Shown here piece by piece: positions 1 through 5,100 of a stretch of DNA of 5,100 nucleotides. Numbering within the stretch: the first letter of the stretch is position 1; the number at the start of each line of letters is the position of its first letter. Origin of the DNA: Hyphomicrobiales bacterium (GTDB lineage: Bacteria; Pseudomonadota; Alphaproteobacteria; Rhizobiales; Beijerinckiaceae); assembly GCA_028290085.1 (NCBI GenBank), contig JAQGKN010000029.1:1-5100 (forward strand), written 5' to 3'. Under the pieces are notes generated by a model. The model saw nothing but the letters and a program-made list of their open reading frames with translations. It made no database searches and had not been told where the DNA came from. Position numbers and translations under genes: made by a program.

Positions 1-250
1 GGATGACGGCGATGAAGGTGAACTGGGCCGAGTCATTCTCGGTCCGGTGCCGACCAATGTGGCGCAGGCGGTTCACGGCTGGCTTCGCGGCTTGCCGTTG
101 CTGCCCGTCGCTCTCAAACTGCATAAAAGCTGCCGATAGAGCAGCCAAAAAGGGAGGGCCGAAGTGACACTCATCCAGAGCCAGACCGAGATCGACCGGG
201 TGCTCTCGATGATTCCAGGTCTGCATCAAGGCGACCAAGACCTCAGTCAC
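1..250 (-). CDS. Unidentified minus-strand open frame running off the left edge
   Basis: On the minus strand a frame is open from a stop at about 266-268 to base 1. Possible starts are GTG at 250-248 and ATG at 226-224, with only a weak AAGG before the GTG. It gives about 83 residues, including LGLALDECHFGPPFL and ending FTFIAVI at the edge. The codons, particularly in the half nearest the edge, strongly prefer G or C in third position, as a real high-GC gene would. I do not recognise the family. It overlaps the plus-strand frame ending at 139, and at most one of the two is likely to be a gene. Whether it continues as a long frame beyond base 1 would settle it. Confidence 0.25.
   Translation of the reverse strand, partial: MTEVLVALMQTWNHREHPVDLGLALDECHFGPPFLAALSAAFMQFESDGQQRQAAKPAVNRLRHIGRHRTENDSAQFTFIAVI
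2..139 (+). CDS. C-terminal end of an unidentified reading frame, cut by the left edge
   Basis: A frame open from the left edge ends at the TAG at 137-139 and gives 45 residues, starting DDGDEGELGR and ending LPVALKLHKSCR. I do not recognise the family. The start is outside the window, so neither length nor domain can be judged. The same interval is open on the opposite strand with codons equally or more rich in G/C at the third position, so this frame may be only a shadow. Thirteen bases after its stop there is a purine-rich GGGAGG before a GTG (164), which opens a 39-codon frame. I list it because it is the only plus-strand frame that could be the tail of a gene entering from the left. Confidence 0.25.
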   Translation, partial: DDGDEGELGRVILGPVPTNVAQAVHGWLRGLPLLPVALKLHKSCR

Positions 251-283
251 TGCCGGCGCCTTGGCTTATCGGAAGGCTATTAG
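164..283 (+). CDS. Possible small ORF of 39 codons with a good ribosome binding site
   Basis: A GTG at 164-166 lies four bases after GGGAGG (154-159) and opens a frame of 39 codons ending at TAG 281-283. The product begins MTLIQSQTEIDRVLS and shows no signal peptide, membrane segment or family motif that I can see. The Shine-Dalgarno-like sequence is the only positive evidence; the length is compatible with chance and the frame lies opposite the minus-strand open frame that reaches the left edge. It could be the remnant of a larger gene, since it lies in the same frame as the partial frame that ends at 139. Confidence 0.15.
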   Translation: MTLIQSQTEIDRVLSMIPGLHQGDQDLSHCRRLGLSEGY

Positions 284-435
284 GGCGTTTGCAACAGCAA
301 TCCCAGGGTATGGCTGGGCAGCGATCTGTCGCCATATGACGCGGCCAGCTTTCGTCCCCATCAACATACAGGGCGGCTGCCTAAGCGTGCGAGCGGCCAT
401 TTCAGACGTTTCGTCATTTGCAGGACGCATGACAC
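284..435. other. Stretch without an identified gene before the binding-protein gene; possible relic
   Basis: No convincing intact gene is seen here. In plus frame 3 (from about 309) the translation includes PGYG, then RHMTRPAFVPINIQGG at about 330-377. This resembles RHIPGNPTIVPINMPGG in the binding protein that starts at 436, including the GY-to-RH-to-VPIN-to-GG order with a short internal gap. The DNA also shares the string CCCATCAACAT in both places. It may be a decayed fragment of a second Bug-family gene or a local partial duplication. The stretch should also hold the promoter for the gene at 436, but I cannot pick out convincing -35 and -10 boxes. Confidence 0.3.
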
Positions 436-1496
436 ATGTCCAGATTTACCACATCGCTTCTTCTTTGCCTCATGCTGCCGATCTCCCGTCCTGCCGCTGC
501 CGCGGGTTCGGTCGGTGACTTCTATGGTGGGCCAGGGAAGCAGATAAAATTCATTATCCGGAGTGAAGCCGGTAGCGGGTACGACGTGCTCTCGCGCCTG
601 TTCGGGCGGCATCTGGGCAGGCACATTCCTGGGAATCCGACGATCGTTCCCATCAACATGCCTGGCGGCGGCGGCGCCATCGGGCCAATTACATGGCGAT
701 GGTTGCTCCACGGGATGGAACTGTCCTGTCGATCGTCGGTCAGGGCCTTGTTGCGGACCAGGCGCTCGGGCTCTCCAAACAACTCAAGGCCGACCTGCGG
801 GAATTCAACTGGATCGCCAACATAACCAGTTCCAACCAGATGCTGGTCGTCTGGCAGACCGCCCCGACGAAGACGCTCGAAGATGCCAAGCATCGAGAAA
901 CGACAATCGCTGCGAGTGGCGCGGGGGAAGGATCGGCGTCGGTTCAATATCCCGCCTTCTACAATCATGTCCTTGGGACGAAGTTCAAGGTGATCCTCGG
1001 TTACTCAGGTGGACCGCAAATCAACCTGGCGATGGAACGGGGGGAAGCCGAGGGGCGTGGAACAAACACATACGCGAGCTACATGGCCTCAACACCGCAC
1101 TACATCCAGCAAAAGCTGATTGTGCCCCTCATCCAGATCGGATTGCACAAGGACCCCGCGCTGCCAGACGTGCCGCTACTCCTTGACCAGCCTGTCACGA
1201 CCGAAAACCGCGCATTGGTCGAGTTTCTCTCCAAGGCTTCGACGGTTGGGCGGCCCTTGGCGACGACGCCGGGCGTCCCCCAAGACCGTGTTGCCGCGCT
1301 GCGGAAAGCATTTTTGGAAACGGTCAAGGATCCCGAGTTCATCGAGGACGCCCGAAAGCTCAAGGCCGAAATTGATCCTGCGCCTGGAGAAGAGGTTCAG
1401 AAGCTGATCAGCGATTTGATGAACACGCCGCCGGATGTGCGCAAGCGGGTCGCGGCCGCACTAGGATCAGGCCCGGAGACCGCGATAGCGAAATAG
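436..1496 (+). pseudogene. Tripartite tricarboxylate transporter (Bug/TctC-like) substrate-binding protein, frameshifted
   Basis: The product would be an exported periplasmic solute-binding protein of the Bug/TctC family, which captures carboxylates or related small molecules for a TctAB-type permease. The start at ATG 436 gives a signal peptide: SLLLCLMLPI core, then AAAA with likely cleavage near residue 23. The mature part begins in family style (DFYGGPGKQIKFII, then GSGYD at 46-50 and VPINMPGGGG at about 71-80). Around 682-685 the frame is lost; the family continuation ANYMAMVAPRDGT appears one frame away and runs to the TAG at 1494-1496. Adding one G to the GGG at 682-684 restores IGANYM and gives 353 residues, a little longer than the usual 320-330. 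The first frame alone ends at 825; an ATG at 693 opens the second part but lacks the signal peptide. The cause could be a real single-base deletion or a sequencing error. No permease gene adjoins it, which is common in this family. AGGA at 422-425 is the only ribosome-site candidate. Confidence 0.85.
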
Positions 1497-1505
1497 GGTG
1501 CCGCC

Positions 1506-1543
1506 GCCGGCCTGCCATTGATTGTGCCGACCTCGCGGCCGGC
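1506..1543 (+). terminator. Weak hairpin after the binding-protein gene
   Basis: GCCGGCC (1506-1512) and GGCCGGC (1537-1543) pair perfectly over 7 bp, ten bases after the stop codon, with a 24-base loop. The sequence that follows (TCTATTC) is not a T tract, so intrinsic termination is uncertain. Position after the stop is the main argument. Confidence 0.25.
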
Positions 1544-1600
1544 TCTATTCGTCCACATGGATACCCGCGACCAGCGATGGAACCGCGAGGAGGAGTCGGG

Positions 1601-1624
1601 GCTCATGTTTTGAGTAACATGAGC
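1601..1624. repeat. Perfect 9-bp inverted repeat upstream of the kinase gene
   Basis: GCTCATGTT (1601-1609) and AACATGAGC (1616-1624) are exact reverse complements around a 6-base loop TTGAGT. The structure ends 48 bases before the GTG start of the kinase gene. There is no T tract on either side, so it does not look like an intrinsic terminator. A dimeric regulator's operator, or a leader RNA hairpin affecting translation of the downstream operon, are both possible. It lies in non-coding DNA, so codon constraint does not explain it. Confidence 0.5.
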
Positions 1625-1672
1625 GTTGCCCGGCGTGGCCGCCCTTGCTGCCGTTGAAGCTTCGGAGGCACA

Positions 1673-2596
1673 GTGAACCTCGATCTGCGCATTACTTTCA
1701 TCCTGAACGGCAAGTCTGGCTCCTGCAACGCAGCCGAAGTTTCGCAACAGGCAAAGCGCTTGGCTTCGGAGAAGGGGGCTGTTGCCACCCTCCACATCCT
1801 GGACGCGGGTTCAGATATCGAAGCTTTTGTGAAAGGCGCGCTGAATGAGGGGGCTGGAATCGTGGTCGCGGGCGGTGGGGACGGGACGATCAGCGCTGTC
1901 GCGGGTGCGCTGAGTGGATCCGATGTTCCCCTGGGCGTTCTTCCGCTCGGAACTCTCAATCATTTTGCCAAGGACCTGAACATCCCGCTTGGCCTTGACG
2001 ACGCGTTAGCCAACATTTTCGTCGGTACGCATCGCCTTGTGGACCTCGGCGAGGTGAACGGCCGTGTGTTCATCAACAATTCAGGGGTGGGGCTTTACCC
2101 GCACATCGTCAGGGATCGCGAGTCCATGCAAAAGCATGGCTATCCCAAGTGGCTGGCGCTTGCGCAGGCTGCGATCCGAAAAGTGCGGAATTACTCGCTC
2201 ATGCGCGTGTCGCTGCGCACGAATGACGGGCAGAAGCTGACGCGATCTACGCCGTTCGTGTTCGTCGGGAACAATAAGTTCGAAATGTCCGGGCCGCGGA
2301 TGGGAGCCCGTGAGCGGATCGATGGCGGGAAACTCTGGATATGTCTGGCACCTGAAGCCGGGCGGCTCAAACTCGCGGCGCTGGCTGCACTGGCGTTGGT
2401 CGGCCGCCTACGCGAGCGCGACCTGGTTGCCTTCGAGGCGACCGACGTGGAGATCGCGACGCGGCGCCATCATCAACAGGTCTCGCACGACGGAGAAGTC
2501 TCCTTGATGAATACTCCCCTTCATTACCGCTGCCGTCCTCTTGCGTTGCGTGTCATCGTTCCGGCGGCTGTGGCCAAAGATGTGGCGGCGGCATGA
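1673..2596 (+). CDS. Diacylglycerol kinase family (YegS/DgkB/LCB5-type) lipid kinase
   Basis: The 307-residue product belongs to the soluble DAGK-catalytic-domain family, which transfers phosphate from ATP to a hydroxyl of diacylglycerol, a sphingoid base or a related lipid at the inner face of the membrane. Visible motifs are an N-terminal beta strand ITFILNGKSG (7-16), the nucleotide-binding GGGDGT (67-72), LPLGTLNHFAKDL (90-102), NNSGVG (135-140), and DGE (273-275) in the C-terminal beta-sandwich half, a conserved site in the family. Length is normal and the domain complete. There is no signal peptide or transmembrane helix. The GTG at 1673 is favoured because GGAGG (1664-1668) precedes it and the reading frame begins just before the first conserved strand. 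The stop overlaps the next start (ATGA), so the two genes are translationally coupled. The exact lipid substrate cannot be read from sequence; family members have been over-annotated as diacylglycerol kinases. Confidence 0.9.
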   Translation: MNLDLRITFILNGKSGSCNAAEVSQQAKRLASEKGAVATLHILDAGSDIEAFVKGALNEGAGIVVAGGGDGTISAVAGALSGSDVPLGVLPLGTLNHFAKDLNIPLGLDDALANIFVGTHRLVDLGEVNGRVFINNSGVGLYPHIVRDRESMQKHGYPKWLALAQAAIRKVRNYSLMRVSLRTNDGQKLTRSTPFVFVGNNKFEMSGPRMGARERIDGGKLWICLAPEAGRLKLAALAALALVGRLRERDLVAFEATDVEIATRRHHQQVSHDGEVSLMNTPLHYRCRPLALRVIVPAAVAKDVAAA

Positions 2597-3387
2597 GGAC
2601 AATTGCACACCTGTCTGATCTTCATTTTGGTCGGCACGACACTGGGGTCGTCGAGGGCATCACGCGGCTGATAGACGCTTCACGCCCCGACCTGATCGTC
2701 ATCTCCGGGGACCTTACGCAGCGCGCGCGTACACACGAGTTCGAGTTGGCTCGAGAGTTCCTGGGGAAGCTGCGGGAACCGGTTCTCGTCGTGCCGGGCA
2801 ATCACGATGTACCGCTCTACGATGTCTCGTCGCGATGGCTGCGGCCTCTCGTCAAATACCGGCGCTTTATCACGGAAGATCTCCAGCCCTCGTTCCTGGA
2901 CGATGAAATCGCCGTCGTCGGAATCAACACGGCCCGATCTCTCACGTGGAAAAATGGCCGCATCAACGAGCGGCAAATGGAAGCCTGCTGTGAACGTCTG
3001 GCAAAGGCTCCGGCATCGGCCGCGCGCATCGTCGTGACACATCATCCGTTCGATCTGCCGCCTGCCGCCCGTGGGGAAGCGATCGTGGGTCGTGCGACCA
3101 TGGCGATGTCCCGGCTAGTCGATTGTGGCGTGGATATCATCATCTCCGGTCATCTTCACATCCGCCATAACGGCAGCAGCGCAACCCGGTATCAGACAAA
3201 GGCGCGCCCGATCCTGCTCGTTCAGGCTGGTACCGCGACCTCCACGCGTCAGCGTGGTGAACTCAACTCCTGCAATCTGATCCGCATCGACCGGGACAGC
3301 ATTTTTGTCGACTGGTTCGTCTGGAATGCCGTCGCGCATTCGTTTGAAGTCGCGGTGACAGAACGGTTCGAGCGAGACGGCGCGTGA
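2593..3387 (+). CDS. Calcineurin-like metallophosphoesterase
   Basis: The 264-residue protein has the complete dinuclear-metal signature of the calcineurin-like phosphoesterase superfamily: SDLHFG (8-13, ligands D9 and H11), GDLTQR (39-44, D40), GNHD (69-72, N70 and H71), THHP (149-152, H150) and GHLH (186-189, H187 and H189). It should hydrolyse a phosphomono- or phosphodiester with bound metals such as Mn or Fe. The layout is closest to the CpdA/Icc-type cytoplasmic group, although the substrate is unknown. No signal peptide or membrane segment is seen. The ATG at 2593 overlaps the kinase stop by four bases, which fixes the start and implies coupled translation. Because the upstream gene is a lipid kinase, a phospholipid, pyrophosphate-linked lipid or nucleotide-lipid substrate is a reasonable inference but not shown by sequence. 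The C-terminal 60 residues, beyond GHLH, form the usual final strands. Confidence 0.9.
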   Translation: MRTIAHLSDLHFGRHDTGVVEGITRLIDASRPDLIVISGDLTQRARTHEFELAREFLGKLREPVLVVPGNHDVPLYDVSSRWLRPLVKYRRFITEDLQPSFLDDEIAVVGINTARSLTWKNGRINERQMEACCERLAKAPASAARIVVTHHPFDLPPAARGEAIVGRATMAMSRLVDCGVDIIISGHLHIRHNGSSATRYQTKARPILLVQAGTATSTRQRGELNSCNLIRIDRDSIFVDWFVWNAVAHSFEVAVTERFERDGA

Positions 3388-3407
3388 TTGTTTCACTCCC
3401 GTCTCGC
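3372..3407 (+). terminator. Candidate terminator hairpin spanning the phosphoesterase stop codon
   Basis: GCGAGACGG (3372-3380) and CCGTCTCGC (3399-3407) pair perfectly over 9 bp, GC-rich, with an 18-base loop that contains the TGA stop at 3385-3387. A short TTTT (3414-3417) follows seven bases later. The long loop and interrupted T tract make it imperfect, but it sits exactly where the kinase-phosphoesterase transcript should end, in the 55-base gap before a convergent gene. Confidence 0.45.
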
Positions 3408-3442
3408 CCGATGATTTTGCCGCTAGTTGAAGTGGGAGCGTC

Positions 3443-4192
3443 TTACGCCGCGTGAGCGTTGAGGGCGGCCAAGGTCTGGTCAAACCGGTTCTCGGCTTCG
3501 GCAAACCGCAGGAACGCCACGCGCTTGACGAGAATCTCGCGCGGTGTCGGCACCTGCTGAAACAACGTCATCACCTCGTCCGCAAACTCGGACAGCGGCT
3601 GGTAAGTCTCGCGCGTCGCCTGACCGGGGGTAAGGTCAGTCTGCACCGCCGGGGGCGCCAATTCGATCACTTCGACCTTGCCCTTGAGCGCCTCGCGCAG
3701 CGCGATCGTATAGGCGTGCATGGCGGCTTTTGTTGCCGAGTAGGTCGGGGCGCTCACGAGCGGCACGAAAGCCAATCCCGAGGTGACGTTCACGATAGCC
3801 GCATTTGGCTGGCGACCCAGATGATCGACCAGGCCGTCGATCAGGCGAATGGGGCCGAGCAGGTTCGTGGTGACGGTGGCCTCGGCATCGCCAAGGTCAC
3901 GAGCGCTGCCCAGCGCCTCGGCGCGCATGATCCCGGCGTTGTTGATGAGCACGTTGAGCGCGGCGTGCTCGGTGACGACCCGCTGCGCAAACTCCGCAAT
4001 GCCTGAGGCGCTCTCCACATCGAGGGTCATGGCGTGCATTCGCGAGCGCCCAGCGACGGCCCGCTTGAGCGCCTCCATCCTTCGGCCTGCGATGATGACC
4101 GTGTTGCCGAGATCATGGAACCTGTGCGCGAGCGCCTCGCCGATACCAGTGCCGCCGCCGGTGATGAGGATGGTGTTGCCTGAAGATTGCAT
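3443..4192 (-). CDS. Short-chain dehydrogenase/reductase (classical SDR, DltE-like)
   Basis: The 249-residue product is a complete classical SDR, a cytoplasmic NAD(P)-dependent oxidoreductase acting on an alcohol or carbonyl substrate. Motifs: TGGGTGIG cofactor loop (11-18), AGRR (35-38) whose arginines suggest NADP preference, DV at 58-59, NNAG (84-87), catalytic N110, S138 in VTSG, and Y151-x3-K155 in YSATK. The APPAVQTDLT segment (179-188) follows as usual and fits the DltE-like branch better than fatty-acid reductases. Length is typical. The ATG at 4192 is preceded by AAAGG about eight bases upstream on the minus strand. The gene is divergent from an HxlR-type regulator with a short shared promoter region, so regulation by that protein is likely. 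The 3' end converges on the phosphoesterase gene. The substrate cannot be determined. Confidence 0.93.
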   Translation of the reverse strand: MQSSGNTILITGGGTGIGEALAHRFHDLGNTVIIAGRRMEALKRAVAGRSRMHAMTLDVESASGIAEFAQRVVTEHAALNVLINNAGIMRAEALGSARDLGDAEATVTTNLLGPIRLIDGLVDHLGRQPNAAIVNVTSGLAFVPLVSAPTYSATKAAMHAYTIALREALKGKVEVIELAPPAVQTDLTPGQATRETYQPLSEFADEVMTLFQQVPTPREILVKRVAFLRFAEAENRFDQTLAALNAHAA

Positions 4193-4292
4193 GTGAATGA
4201 CCTTTGTTGTTGTCAGAACCTAGATAATGGCCAACAGTATCCAGAGAGAAGTAGGCACCCCAAATATCTATACGCACCAAATGGAGAGTGAC
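4193..4292. promoter_or_regulatory. Divergent SDR/regulator promoter and probable operator region
   Basis: This is noticeably more AT-rich than its surroundings and lies between two divergent genes. On the plus strand GATAAT (4223-4228) resembles a -10 box, without a good -35 at normal spacing; TTGTCA (4210-4215) is a -35 candidate with only a poor -10 (CAGTAT, 4235-4240). On the minus strand TTGGGG and GATACT (about 4235-4263) form a weak pair at about 16-17 spacing. GATA (4223-4226) and TATC (4238-4241) form a short inverted repeat that could be part of an operator. None of these is decisive; the arrangement itself is the main evidence. Confidence 0.4.
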
Positions 4293-4736
4293 GTGTCGAA
4301 ACCAATCGCTCGCCCTGATGGAAATTGGCCGCGACCGGGCTCCGCCCCTGAGGATCACAATCCGGCAATCGAGGCACTGGTCAGCGACATCATCGGCAAG
4401 GTGGCCGACAAATGGACGATGCTGATCCTCGAAACTCTTCAGGAAAAAGGGACGTTGCGCTTCATGCAACTCGGCAAGGCCGTCGGCACGATCAGCCAGA
4501 AAATGCTGACTCAAACCGTGCGGCAGATGGAAGAGGATGGCTTGGTCTCCAGGACAGTGTATCCAGTGATTCCGCCGCGGGTTGAATATGCGTTGACCTC
4601 GCTGGGTGAGAGCCTGAGCGCAGCCTTCTGCGGCGTATGGTTGTGGGCCGAAACCCACCACACGGAAATCCAGAGAGCCCGTCAGGCATTTGCAGCCGCC
4701 AGGCGAGATCGGCTCGACGCCGATGGCGCACGTTGA
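4293..4736 (+). CDS. HxlR-family winged-helix transcriptional regulator
   Basis: The protein is a small HxlR-type DNA-binding regulator, a family usually acting as dimers on a divergent target gene. Numbered from the longest possible start (ATG 4227, 169 residues), the domain opens with GKVADKWTMLILETL (57-71), continues through the helix LRFMQLGKAV, the recognition helix SQKMLTQTVRQMEEDGL (90-106), and the wing RTVYPVIPPRVEYALTSLG (109-127). The GTG at 4293 is preferred because GGAGAG (4283-4288) precedes it by four bases; it gives 147 residues. ATG 4281 and ATG 4227 lack a ribosome site, and 4227 would leave only 34 bases between divergent starts. The sole cysteine is C135, after the winged helix, so it lacks the N-terminal sensor cysteine of thiol-responsive members such as YodB. 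The likely target is the adjacent SDR gene; the inducer is unknown. Confidence 0.88.
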   Translation: MSKPIARPDGNWPRPGSAPEDHNPAIEALVSDIIGKVADKWTMLILETLQEKGTLRFMQLGKAVGTISQKMLTQTVRQMEEDGLVSRTVYPVIPPRVEYALTSLGESLSAAFCGVWLWAETHHTEIQRARQAFAAARRDRLDADGAR

Positions 4737-4739
4737 AAT

Positions 4740-4781
4740 GCGAGACGGCGGGCAAGTTTCCGCTCGCTCAAGACAGATTTT
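4740..4781 (+). terminator. Possible weak terminator after the HxlR gene
   Basis: GCGAG-A-CGG (4740-4748) can pair with CCGCTCGC (4760-4767) with a single bulged A and an 11-base loop, three bases after the TGA. A TTTT run (4778-4781) lies eleven bases further on, too far for a classical intrinsic terminator. Position is the best support. Confidence 0.25.
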
Positions 4782-4784
4782 GCC

Positions 4785-4844
4785 TTAACGCGTGCGCGCC
4801 CTCCCGGTAGTGGTAATTCACGGCGTGTGTTAAGCGCGCGCTAA
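4785..4844. promoter_or_regulatory. GC-rich repeats upstream of the reductase gene, possible operator
   Basis: AGCGCGCGCT (4833-4842) is a perfect 10-bp palindrome inside TTAAGCGCGCGCTAA (4830-4844), ending 26 bases before the ATG at 4871. A related string, TTAACGCGTGCGCG, occurs 45 bases upstream (4785-4798). Two similar TTAA-plus-alternating-GC boxes in a non-coding leader suggest regulator binding sites. Alternating CG is common by chance in high-GC DNA, so this is tentative. I find no convincing -35/-10 pair. Confidence 0.25.
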
Positions 4845-4870
4845 GAACACCAATCAAGGGAGTGGACGGC

Positions 4871-5100
4871 ATGAAGACTCTGGGTTTTATCGGCACCGGC
4901 GGCATGGGCCACGGCATGGCGGCCAACCTGATCAAGGCGGGCTATCGCCTCGTCGTGACCGATCTCAATCGTGCGCAGGCCAAGGGGCTGGAAAGCCTGG
5001 GCGCGGAGTTCAAGGACTCGCCCAAGGCCGTGGCCGAATCGTGTGAGCTCGTGCTCTCGATGTTGCCGAATAACGATGCCGTCAAGGCCATCAGCCTCGG
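4871..5100 (+). CDS. 3-hydroxyisobutyrate dehydrogenase family oxidoreductase, N-terminal part
   Basis: The first 76 codons of a beta-hydroxyacid dehydrogenase are present; the gene continues past the right edge (family length is about 290-300). The start has a strong N-terminal Rossmann signature: GFIGTGGMGHGMAANL (5-20) with G8-x-G10-x2-G13, then VVTDLNR (28-34), where D31 at the end of the second strand points to NAD while the following N-R is also seen in NADP users, so cofactor choice is open. LVLSMLPN near residues 60-67 matches the conserved strand before the substrate domain. Members oxidise 3-hydroxyisobutyrate, tartronate semialdehyde, sulfolactaldehyde or similar beta-hydroxyacids; the catalytic lysine and substrate motifs lie beyond the window, so the substrate is undetermined. 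GGGAG (4858-4862) eight bases before the ATG fixes the start. It is co-directional with the HxlR gene but separated by 134 bases, so probably has its own promoter. Confidence 0.9.
   Translation, partial: MKTLGFIGTGGMGHGMAANLIKAGYRLVVTDLNRAQAKGLESLGAEFKDSPKAVAESCELVLSMLPNNDAVKAISL

Noticed and set aside
1..90. A faint likeness of the minus-strand translation (NRLRHIGRHRTENDSAQF) to the C-terminal NRLK-RR-TRYDK region of IS5-family transposases
   Set aside because: A few residues match at the right spacing, but the preceding sequence lacks transposase features, the TRYDK core is absent, and no terminal inverted repeat is visible.
676..700. Programmed ribosomal frameshifting as an explanation for the split binding-protein gene
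   Set aside because: The site has no X-XXY-YYZ slippery heptamer and only a GGG run. The family has no known recoding, and a lost G explains the sequence simply.
563..1186. A 207-codon plus-strand frame overlapping the binding-protein gene
   Set aside because: It is a third frame across sequence whose other two frames encode clear Bug-family protein; its product is rich in Arg, Gly and Cys without motifs.
1523..1551. A possible promoter TTGTGC with 17-base spacing to TATTCG before the kinase operon
   Set aside because: Only three of six bases match at each box, which is expected by chance in 170 bases of non-coding DNA.
3452..4006. A 184-residue plus-strand open frame opposite the SDR gene
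   Set aside because: It is antisense to a gene with complete SDR motifs, its product is Arg/His/Gly-rich without family features, and such long shadows are normal in high-GC DNA.

Overview
The window is high-GC (roughly 60% or more by eye), densely coding proteobacterial DNA. The gene families present (a Bug/TctC-type periplasmic binding protein, a diacylglycerol-kinase-like enzyme followed by a metallophosphoesterase, an SDR beside an HxlR regulator, and a hydroxyisobutyrate-dehydrogenase-like enzyme) fit an alphaproteobacterium of the Bradyrhizobium/Rhodopseudomonas kind best. A Burkholderiales origin cannot be excluded. This placement is inference from gene content; there is no rRNA or other marker.

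Layout. Bases 1-435 hold no gene I can name: a short plus-strand reading frame enters from the left edge and stops at 139, a minus-strand frame is open from about 250 to the left edge, and near 340-375 there is a short translated stretch resembling part of the next gene. Bases 436-1496 encode a tripartite-tricarboxylate-transporter-type substrate-binding protein interrupted by a -1 frameshift near 682-685, where restoring one G rebuilds the family sequence. Bases 1497-1672 are non-coding and contain a perfect 9-bp inverted repeat. A two-gene operon follows: a lipid/diacylglycerol-kinase-family protein (1673-2596) and a calcineurin-like metallophosphoesterase (2593-3387), joined by a 4-base ATGA overlap. 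Facing it is a classical SDR oxidoreductase on the minus strand (3443-4192), divergent from an HxlR-family regulator (start at 4293, 4281 or 4227; end 4736). The window closes with the first 76 residues of a 3-hydroxyisobutyrate-dehydrogenase-family enzyme (4871 onward) running off the right edge.

How the genes relate. The kinase and phosphoesterase are almost certainly co-translated and probably act on the same kind of phosphorylated, perhaps lipid, substrate. The HxlR protein probably controls the divergent SDR and itself. The binding protein has no permease genes (TctA/TctB type) beside it in this window, so if functional it would have to work with a transporter encoded elsewhere. I see no RNA gene, complete insertion sequence, CRISPR array or prophage. 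The window looks like ordinary accessory metabolism; the points most worth checking are the frameshift, the possible relic just upstream of it, the kinase-phosphoesterase pair and the inverted repeats.
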